Source: Patiria miniata
Taxonomy: Eukaryota > Echinodermata > Asteroidea > Valvatida > Asterinidae
Direction: 5' to 3'
DNA: 64,000 nt
Assembly: GCF_015706575.1 (NCBI RefSeq)
Contig: NW_024037072.1
Span: forward strand, 2,175,001 to 2,239,000
In this document: in pieces, positions 55,262 through 64,000 of the stretch
How the letters are laid out: every line of letters begins with the position of its first letter
Position numbering within the stretch: position 1 is the first letter of the stretch
The notes under the pieces: generated by a model
Told to the model about the DNA's origin: nothing
The model's input: only the letters and a program-made list of their open reading frames with translations
The model's database searches: none
Program-made: the position numbers and the translations under genes

Positions 55262-57540
55262 CAATTATAGCAAACCAGGCAATTTGTGCACAAACCTTTG
55301 GGACTGTGAACCAGTTAAAATGTTCATGTGATTCCTCCTCATTGCATAAAGAATTGATCGAGCGATCATATTGTCTTCATGTTCGTAGATTATTGCATGT
55401 GTATAAATAGCCGTTAATGTTACGCCTAAAATTGACCATGCATGCTCCCAACATTGTCTGGGACCGTCCAAACCATGTGTTCCAGTCCAGTTGAGACACT
55501 TTTTGGGCCCATATGGCCGTGAGTGCCGAAAACATAAAAAACTAAAGTTAGCCCAGCTTGACTCACTCTTAATAGCTGACAAAATTCTCCAAATATTTCA
55601 CGAGGCAAATGCAAGGTCCTCAGTGTTTCACCATTCAAGTTTGAGGTCTCAATTTAATGTATTAAATGCCACTTTTCTTCAAAAGTTTGCACCTGAAAAG
55701 CAAAACGATCAGATTTGAAACCTAAGACTAGACTGGTACATCATGACTGATGGAGAAAATGTGCCACAGAGATTAGGAAATACACGTTCATGTTTATTTT
55801 GACACAGTTTATTGATGCCATATTAAAACCTGTCCGAAGTAAGAAGAATTGACAAATCTAGAACACATACGGCAAAAGACGATCTTTTATTTTCTCTCGG
55901 ATAGTATGCCTCATTATTCAACCGTATTTTTCAAGTTTAAAAACAGAACACAATACTTTTTCCATGCCAGATTAAAACTCACAACGGTAGCCAGAGCTTT
56001 GTAAACAATTATTGTGTTGTTGATGCAGTAATTAGTGCTACCATACTATTCCATACAAGGCCACCACAAATCTGGTGAAGACACACTATTTTAGGAGTGC
56101 AAAAATTCTTTGATAATACTGTAACCTTTTCTCTCATGGCCCATAGACTTTGTGCAGGAGGTCTGAGTGGCGGCCTTGTATGGAATTCTTTCCGCTACCA
56201 TAAGCTGCTGAATGGAAATCCTCACTTTTCGCACTATTTCGCAACACATTTATAGAGATATTGACATGGGAATGTGACATTCAGTGTACACACACATGGA
56301 GTCAAAACACACAAGTTTAGTGCATAATCTAAGAGATCATTCGTCTAGGCACACCGCATTTTAGTAGAGGTTTCAGTCGAACACTAATTAGTCGCTATCA
56401 TTAGCCCATTATATAACCTTGTTTTCATCTGCACTATATAATTTGTTATTTTTGGATGCGGGACCACTGCCTCTTTAAAAGAGCGTGTACGTAGGTCGAA
56501 AACTCATGATTGTATTACCTTAAAAGAAACAACCATCTGCAAGAAAATAATAACAATCATTTGTAGGATTTATTCTTTCCTTTTCCTTTGAGTATCTCAA
56601 TCTAAACTTGGAGTGATTTTCACACAACGGTGTCTGTCCCCTTGATGCACTCTTTCAAAAAATTCAGACGCCACAATTAATGACTAAAACATCTGCCCCC
56701 ATCTGATTTGTGGCTCCGCCCCTGCTGTAGCACATTGTAACTAAAAAGTAACGAACAGCGTCATTGCAATGTATCAAAATGTATTTTATTTTACAAAATG
56801 GCGTCCATGCAGTGAATGGAACGGACGCAGGTATCACAGGTACTGTGTGTACCACCGTACTTAAACATCCGCCATTGAACTCCATGTATTTACATGTTTA
56901 ACCCTGCTACCCACTCCTAGTGCCTTTGTTGCAGACACGTCGTTCGCCAAACTTGTTTTGCTTTGCTTAAATTCGACACCAGCTTTAGGCGCATGCTTGT
57001 GCAGCAACCTATGACAAGCTTGTGACGTTGATATTTTCTTAAGGCAATTTGCATAATAACTGCGTTTGTATTCCACAAAGGTGCTTTATCAAAGCCCCAA
57101 ACCGAAGGCCACAGGCAGAGTTCTAGTTCATAGATATACAGCAGGTGGCTTGCAAGGATCCCATTTAAACCGTATGAACCAATATTTCCTTCCGTTTCTT
57201 GATTAATTAAAATCAACTTCGTTGAGTCCCAGTCCTAATGTCTTTGTCGAAGTCCAAATATACCAAGGACGAGTCTGTGTGTCTTATATCCGAGTCTCAA
57301 TCTAAGTAGAGGTTGAATTTTGATTGAGAAAAAAAAGTATATTGATGTGATGTGATTTGCCATGCGCATGCCTGTATCGAGACCTCATATACAGACCCGA
57401 ATGTTGTATCCAGAATCCAGATGCTATCATCTCAGACTCCATTGACTGATATCGTGAGCCCCATTGAAACTGTTGGAGCCATGTTTATCGAGAAATTGCT
57501 CCATTTAGTGGAAAATCTGTTTTGGTTTTTTAAAATTTTT
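55262..57540. repeat. Tandem duplication unit U2
   Basis: A 2.28-kb unit adjoining U1 head to tail. It lacks both U1 insertions, so it serves as the empty-site reference. A small unique segment at about 56043-56208 has ACCATACTATTCCATACAAG and CTTGTATGGAATTC as inverted ends and is absent from U1, so it is probably a further MITE. Confidence 0.8.
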
Positions 57541-57545
57541 TTTAA

Positions 57546-59230
57546 AGGTGTTGGGCCTTGAACCCAACACCTTTTGTTATTGTAAGAATTTACTATTTTT
57601 GTTCTTCTCAGCAAATTCTTCTCCGAAACTGTTTGTCAAAATGAAAACATATATGCACTTCAATTGTCAATACATGAATGCACAACCCATATAAATGTGC
57701 TTTTTTGCAATTACGTCATCAGGACGTCATCATGGGTCAGGTGACGTCACTTCAAATGTAATCTTTGAAATTCAATATAAAATCAACCGTGAGAGACCGG
57801 AACTTGAATTTTTCGGGAATCGACATGGTAATATATGATCTTCATTTTATCTTGTGCGCGTCAAATCACGTGACCCTTTCTTCTGGTCGAAACCGGAAGT
57901 GCCTAATAATTTGAAAGTGGAAAAAGATGTGAACTTGCTTTCAACGATGTTAGTCTGTGGGTGGGTTGACCTTTAAAAAAATATGATCGGTGACGCCATG
58001 AAGTTTTCGAGCGCCCTCCAGCGGCAGATTAAAATACGTCAAAAACGCATTTTCACCTGATGTCTGTGGCGAAGTTTGCGGTACTCGCTTCAAAATTAAT
58101 GTACATGATGACCTTAATGCAGACAAGACCTGTGCGCAAAAAAAAATTATTACGTCATCGGATTCGAAGTTACAATAAAAAGACCTTGAAACCTTCAAAA
58201 ATTGCTAAAAAACCAACTGTGATAGATATAAACAAGATTTTGCTATATATAGCACAGTTGAAATAGCTCTTGAACTTTCTGGTAATAACGTCACAATGAC
58301 GTGATCAAGTATCATATTACAACCAATGAAAGATTTCTAGAAAATCAATATAAAATCAACTGCTACAGATTTAATTTTTTTTTTATGGCAATCGATACAA
58401 TATTGCAGGGTCTTCATTTTTGGTATTAAGTGCAAAATCACGTGACCCTTCCTTCCGTTCGAAACCGGAAGTGCCTTATTATGTGAAATTGGCATAAGAT
58501 GCGAACTTGCTTTCAACGATGTGAGTGTCTGCCTAGCCCCTAGGCAGTACTGTAAAAAAAAAAGTGACGTCATCAAATGTTAGAGCGCCCTCTGGCGGCG
58601 TGTTGAAAAAGTCAAACATGGATTTAAACATGAGTTGATGTGTGTGGCATGACGTGAACACTCCTCCGAGTAAGACCAACCCGACCAACTATGTAGGCAA
58701 CTCGGGTAGGGACACATCATTTTGGGGAGCCTGCCCTAGGGGATTAAGATATTTATAAGCACTTATTCTATAATTGGTTCCTAAAAGGAGCGAAGGTCAC
58801 TCTGCCTGAGAGATTTCAAACATAATATTTGGTTGCTTAATTTAATCTGTCGGCCAACAAATTGTATTATCATAATGACGTACCTGAAATATCAACTTGT
58901 TTTATATGTTGAATGTTGAAATGTCAAAATCCGTGAATAAATGGCTGAGCAACGATCTGTTACTGTTATGCTAGCATAAAACCGCAATTCACCAGAAAGT
59001 ATAGTTCCAGAAAGCAGTGTGGCTAACATGTGGTATTTCATTTAACCACAAGTCATTATCTCGCTGGGACTGTGGAGCAGGGAAGGGAGTTTGGTTTACT
59101 TAAGGGCTCCCCAGGGGCTTTAAACAGTGTGAAACTAGCCACTTTCTTAAGAGAGCCGGTTTCGAAATGCAAGGTAAGTTTGCGGTAATCCATGGCCCAA
59201 CACCGTGTGGTTGTTCCTACGACCTCTAGT
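57546..59230 (+). mobile_element. Helitron-like family 1, copy b
   Basis: Begins AGGTGTTGGGCCTTGA with its hairpin partner CCCAACACC. It ends GGTTGT-tcct-ACGACC hairpin, T, CTAGT (59226-59230). GGCCCAACACC before the 3' hairpin repeats the head arm in inverse orientation. The body is an internal dimer: 57715-57960 and 58290-58520 are homologous halves with GACGTCATCA, CACGTGACCCTTCCTTC and GAAACCGGAAGTGCC. A 527-nt insertion without terminal repeats (58650-59176) interrupts it. No protein is encoded. Confidence 0.7.
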
Positions 59231-60429
59231 AAGGTGTTGGGCCTTGAGCCCAAAACTTATTGTTATTGTAAGAATTTACTATTTTTTTTTTTTTAGTTCT
59301 CCTCAGCAAATTCGTTTCCGGAACTGTTTTTCAAAATGAAAATATATATGAACTTCAATTGTCAATACATGAATGCACAATCCACTGAAGATGTGCTTTT
59401 TTGTAATTACGTCATTATGACGTCTTAACGGGTCACATGACCTCACTTGAAAGTTAAATAAATTTAATCTTTGAAATTCCATATAAAATCAACCGTGACA
59501 GACCGGAACTTGAATTTTACGGGAATCGACATGATAATACATGCTCTTCATTTTATCTTGTGCGCATAAAATCATGTGACCCTTCCTTCCTGTTGAAACC
59601 GGAAGTGCCTAATAATTTAAAAGTGGAAAAACATACGAACTTGCTGTCAACGATTTTAGTCCGTGGGTGGGCTGACCGTTTCAAAAAAATGATCGGTGAC
59701 GTCAGAAAATGTTAGAGCGCCCTCTAGCGGCAGGTTAAAAAACGTCAAAACCGCATTTTCACTTGATGTCTGTAGCGAAATTTGCGGTAATCGCTTCAAA
59801 ATTAGTATGCATGATGACCTTACTGCAGACAACACCTGTGCGCAAAAATATTTGATTACGTCATCAGACCGGAAGTTATAATACAAAGACCTGTAAACCT
59901 TTAAAAATTGCTAAAATATCAACAGTGATAGATAGAATCAATCAAAATCTGGCTATATATAGCACAGTTAACATAGATCTTAAACTTTTTGGTAATAACG
60001 TCACAACGACGTCATCAAGTATCATATTACAAGTAATCAAAGATTTCTAGATTGAATCTTTGAAAATCAATAAAAAATCAACTGCTACAGATTTAATTTT
60101 GTTTTTTTTGTGGCAATCGATACAAGATTGCAGGGTCTTCATTTTCGGTATTTAGTGCAAAATCACGTGACCCTTCCGGTCGAAATAGGAAGTGCCTTTT
60201 TATTTGAAATTGGCAGAAGATGCAAACTTGCTTTCATCGATGTGAGTGTCTGCCTAGGCAGTACTGTACACAAATTTTACAGGCGACGCCATCAAATGTT
60301 AGAGCGCCCTCTGGCGGCATGTTGAAAAGTCAAACATGGATTTAAACATGCATTTTGAGTTGATGTGTGTGGCAAAACTTGCGGTAACCCATGGCCGAAC
60401 ACCGTGTGGTTGTTCCTACAACCTCTAGT
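59231..60429 (+). mobile_element. Helitron-like family 1, copy c (complete, head to tail with b)
   Basis: Starts directly after the CTAGT of copy b. It ends with a perfect GGTTGT-tcct-ACAACC hairpin, T and CTAGT at 60425-60429. Length is about 1.2 kb. This is the most intact member for defining a consensus. Confidence 0.72.
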
Positions 60430-62231
60430 TATTAATGTTCTCCTCAGCATATTCTTCTCCAGAGCTGTCTGTCAAAATGAAAAAACATATATGAACTTCA
60501 ATTGTCAATACATGAATGCACAACCCACTGAGGGTGTGCTTTTTTGCAATTACGTTATCATGACGTCATCATGGGTCACGTGACGTCACTTCAAAAAATA
60601 ATAAATTTAATCTTTGAAATTCAATATAAAATCAACCGTGAGAGACCGAAACTTGAATTTTGCGGGAATCGACATGATAATACATGCTCTTCAATTTATT
60701 GTGTGTGCGTAAAATCACATGACCCTTCCTTCCGGTCGAAACCGGAATTGCCTAATAATTCAAAAATGGAAAAAGATATGAATTTGCTTTCAACGATGTT
60801 AGCCTGTGGGTGGGTTGATCTTTCCGAACAAAATGATCGGTGACGCCATCAAGTGTTCGAGCGCCCTCTAGTGGCAGGTTAAAAAAATGTCCAAAACGCA
60901 TTTTCAGTTGATGTCTGTGGTGAAATTTGCGGTAATCGCTTCAAAATTAATATGCATAATGATCTTAATGCAGACAAGACCTGTGGGCGAAAAAAAAAAT
61001 GATTACGTCATCAGACCGGAAGTTACAATGAAATTAAGGACCTCTTTTCCTTTGAAAATTGCTAAAAAAAATCAACCGTCAGAGATATAATCCAGTTTTG
61101 TGCTTTAAATGGCACTTCAATAATAGGTCTAAAACTTCCTATGGTTTCGTTACAATAAATTTACTAGAAGATGCCCTGCAGCCCCCTTGAAGTTTGAAGT
61201 TGAACACGCCTACGCATTGAAACGCTCATTTAATGCCACGTACATTGTGTGTACAGCAAATGGGGATAATTGCATACAAAGGGAAAACCCCGAAAAAACA
61301 GTGCGCTGCGATTGCGTAAAAGGGAACTTCCCGTCATATGATGCTCAAAAATTGGGCTGGCAAAAACACCCAACTGGGCGCTTTTTTAAATTGGGCGCTT
61401 TTTTCTAAAAACATGCGCATTGGGGTACAGAAGGTATGGCGAGCAATATATTGTATTGCGCCAATGGTGTGCGACCTTTACTTTTAGAGATACAGTGTAT
61501 GAGTTATTTAATGGGTTTTTGTAACAATTGTACTAGATAAGTTTACAGTACAGCAGCATAGCCCGTGCAGATCCTCACCTGACTCTTTTTAACCATCCTT
61601 TGTATAATTACTCCACGCGCTATTTTTCAACCCTTAACCCTTAACATCAACATCAACAATCAACATCAACAATCAACATCAACAATCAACAGCAACATCA
61701 ACAATAAACATCAACAATCAACATTAACACCAACAATCAACATCAACAATCAACTTTAACATCAACAATCAACATCAAAAATCAACAATCAACATCAACA
61801 ATCAACATCAACAGCAACATCTACATCAACAATCAACATCAACAATCAACATTAACACCAACATCAACAATCAACAATCAACATCAACAATCAACATCAA
61901 CAATCTGACATTCAACATCAATAACCAACACTAGTAATCAACATCAACAATGATCACAATTAACATCAACAATCATTTACAAAAAAACATCAACATCAAC
62001 AATCAACATCAACAATCTACATCAATAATTGTTAATCAATATCAACAATCAATTATCAACAATCTACAATCGACATCAACATGAACAACTACCATCAACT
62101 ATAATCAACAATCAACATCAACAATCAACATCAACATCAACAACCAACATCAACAATCAACACCAATAATTAACAATGCGAAAAGGCCAAACGTCTAGCC
62201 CAACATCGTGTGTTTGTCCTCAAACTCTAGT
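60430..62231 (+). mobile_element. Helitron-like family 1, copy d (5' head missing, minisatellite inside)
   Basis: The body starts at CTCCTCAGCATATTCTTCTC without the head hairpin and matches the others to about 61140. It then carries unrelated sequence and an ATCAAC minisatellite, and ends GTTTG-tcct-CAAAC hairpin, T, CTAGT at 62227-62231. Confidence 0.62.
61630..62178 (+). repeat. ATCAAC/AATCAAC minisatellite
   Basis: About 550 nt of AACATCAACAATC units (13-nt basic period with 6- and 7-nt sub-units), with point variants. It lies inside copy d, just before its 3' hairpin. Confidence 0.9.
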
Positions 62232-62261
62232 TTAATATTCATTTTTTAATTACTTTATCTT

Positions 62262-62340
62262 TTTTTAATGTGAACAGCACCTAAGAGCATATTATGGATT
62301 TTCGGGCGCTATATAAACGTTAATTAGTAGTATTATTATT
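62262..62340 (+). repeat. Retroposon tail with (ATT)n at the right border of the 14-kb insertion
   Basis: CGGGCGCTATATAAACGTTA is followed by ATTATTATT. Gene-flank homology resumes on the next base. Confidence 0.6.
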
Positions 62341-63003
62341 AGACCATAATGTATTCTTTGGAAGCGAGTTGATCTTAAGTGTTGTACAATGTATTCCAGT
62401 GCTAAGCACTACGGCAGTTTGATACATGTGAATTCTGTAAGCTGCAAAGTTCTACATAATGTGATTAACTGGTCACATAAATCTATAACCTGAATCGAAA
62501 TAAGCTTAGATAAAAGTTACGGTATATAATGATTTGATGACAGAATTTTTGTTATTGTGATAGGTTTCCAATTTTTAATTTTGACTGTATTTACTGTGTC
62601 CGCATGATCTAAATCCGCAAATATCAGTCGTACTTCCAAAATCCTTTGAAATTGCTTGAGTTTACACACTGTATATAGCCGTTGTCAAGACAACCCGAAG
62701 CCAAACTCAATGCTAACTCGGTCATGCTAACTCCATCATTCATGTAAGTGTGCCTATTATTCAGAGTTTAAAGTCGGCAGACCAATGAAAGGTCACCTAG
62801 CAATAAAGTGCACTGTGGCTTTGAATGGTTACTACCGGTAGTCAATGCTATTCAGTTGTGCTAGTAATGGAAGCGTTTTGTTGAAAGTAACCTTTGAATA
62901 TTGGCATTTGGCAGAGAGAGGCATGAGATATTTTTGCCAAAAGACCCTGTAAAACCCTGATCCTGTTTTGCTCCGAGCATTAACTTCGATTTCCACTGCA
63001 GAG
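62341..63003 (+). promoter_or_regulatory. 5' flank and non-coding exon of the second transglutaminase gene
   Basis: Collinear with 33285-34186, including CTGTATATAGCCGTTGTCAA. It ends in CACTGCAGAG|GTAAGTT, the same donor as in the first gene. Several small deletions are present. Confidence 0.6.
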
Positions 63004-63584
63004 GTAAGTTTTATTAAATTTGTACCCTTTGCAAAACATATTTTTGGCGTGTGAATTAATTGTGACAAGTTGATAAAAAAATACAACATAAGCTCCACAT
63101 GATGAAGACTTGTGATTTTTGTTTCTGCCATTGTTTACAATCATTCCAGCTGAGTGCAGAGAAAAGGGTTATGATGTACTGTATGGTATATGGCTCTTGT
63201 TATCTCCACAATCCTGATACAATTACATTTCAGCTCAGTATGAATGATAAACATCAAACTACAGTACGTGTATCTTTCTGAATTCTAATGTATGCATTTT
63301 TTACAAGCAGCCAATTCTGAAACACTAGATTTTACACTGTAATACTGTTACTTGGTACTTGGTTGAAATTCCTCGTGAATTCTCCACCAGGGAGATTAAC
63401 AAGGAGGCACTGTTGCATGACACTGGGGAATTCCTTTTGTAATCCTCTGCACACAAGACTGAGGTCCATATTTCATTGCTAATTTGAAACTTATCTATAT
63501 GCCCATATTTCAAATTTACATGGTGAAACTCGAGACTGTTTTTGTAAAATTAATGTTCTTAAATTTGTTTATGTATGTTAAGAA

Positions 63585-63728
63585 ATGGAAACCTCAGCAA
63601 GCACTAGACAGTATAGCTATACCTTTGGTAAGGATGGCGGCCGTCGGCGTGTCTGCACCACCCGAGCTGCTAAGGAGAGACTGAGACTAAAACCCGTACT
63701 CCTGCCCAAAACCAACACCCAATTGAAG
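63585..63728 (+). CDS. Second transglutaminase gene, coding exon 1 (gene continues past right edge)
   Basis: An acceptor (TATGTTAAG|AA) and ATG sit as in the complete gene. The 48 codons begin METSASTRQYSYTFGKDGGR and end LLPKTNTQLK. The GKDGGRRRV and TNTQLK parts match the first gene, and the AAG|GTTCCT border and following intron are shared. It lacks Gly2, so the myristoylation-type start of the first gene is not kept, and it is 18 codons shorter. Whether the rest of this gene is intact cannot be judged here. Confidence 0.68.
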
Positions 63729-64000
63729 GTTCCTTGAAACAGTTCCTTATCTACAAATATGTTGCTAAGTATTTGTTTCATATTTCCATGACCGATGCAA
63801 ATGTTGAGCACGTTCGGTGGATCTGCACTATCATTTGATCACGAAGAAATGCACTAATTGCATGGTCAGTCGATCCTAGAAAATCTTAGACTTTAAATCC
63901 CTTTTCAAAACAATCCTCCAGAGCCGTGAATTAGAAAGAAAAAGTGATCGACTGATGGCAGTGAAATTGACCAATGGCGGCACAGTCGATTGATTGCGCA

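Larger units (their letters stand above)
48250..62340. mobile_element. 14-kb composite repeat insertion between tandem transglutaminase genes
   Basis: The flank homologous to 33266-33285 ends at about 48246, and the flank homologous to 33285 onwards resumes at 62341. The intervening 14.1 kb has no counterpart upstream of the complete gene. It consists of Helitron-like elements, a 2.3-kb tandem duplication, MITEs and minisatellites, all annotated separately. No intact transposase or polymerase frame was recognised. Confidence 0.75.

Noticed and set aside
61630..62178. CRISPR-like array
   Set aside because: Units are 13 nt, contiguous and degenerate, with no spacers, in an animal genome; it is a minisatellite.

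Overview
The window reads as nuclear DNA of an animal with large, repeat-laden introns. Coding sequence is confined to short exons with GT-AG (once GC-AG) borders, and between them lie many small foldback transposons, tRNA-derived SINEs and microsatellites. The gene families (a multi-BH-motif Bcl-2 relative and a TGM1/annulin-type transglutaminase) and the style of repeats suggest a marine invertebrate deuterostome, most likely an echinoderm. That assignment is an inference, since no species-diagnostic sequence is present.

Layout. (1) Positions 1-2371, minus strand: the first three coding exons of an ankyrin-repeat protein that runs off the left edge. Its first intron and its upstream flank carry the two arms of a GGAGGATT-type minisatellite in inverted orientation. 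(2) Positions 2.4-18.1 kb: no gene recognised. This stretch holds foldback elements, an interstitial telomere-like block inside a perfect 30-bp inverted repeat, and a zone rich in TACATGTA-like palindromes. (3) Positions 18243-28718, plus strand: a complete six-exon gene for a predicted 741-residue Bcl-2 family protein with a long basic disordered N-terminus, a clear BH3, a clear BH2 and no membrane anchor. (4) Positions 34652-47918, plus strand: a complete gene in 13 coding exons for a predicted 751-residue transglutaminase with an intact Cys-His-Asp triad (C337, H396, D419), preceded by a non-coding 5' exon. (5) Positions 62341-64000: the promoter, non-coding exon and first coding exon of a second, tandem transglutaminase gene, cut by the right edge. 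Positions 32.66-33.29 kb also resemble the 3' UTR of the complete gene, so the locus probably once held at least three tandem copies.

The region between the two transglutaminase genes (about 48250-62340) is a 14-kb block absent from the corresponding place upstream of the complete gene. It contains a 2.3-kb tandem duplication and four copies of a Helitron-like element, three of them head to tail. It also holds a second Helitron-like family whose insertion point can be read from an empty site in the duplicate, plus hAT-type MITEs, a GGCCTTGGCC minisatellite and an ATCAAC-type minisatellite.

The recognised genes do not form an obvious pathway. The Bcl-2 protein would act in apoptosis control or a related signalling role, the transglutaminases in protein cross-linking, and the ankyrin protein is of unknown function. 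All calls come from reading translations, splice sites and repeats by eye; no search was run.
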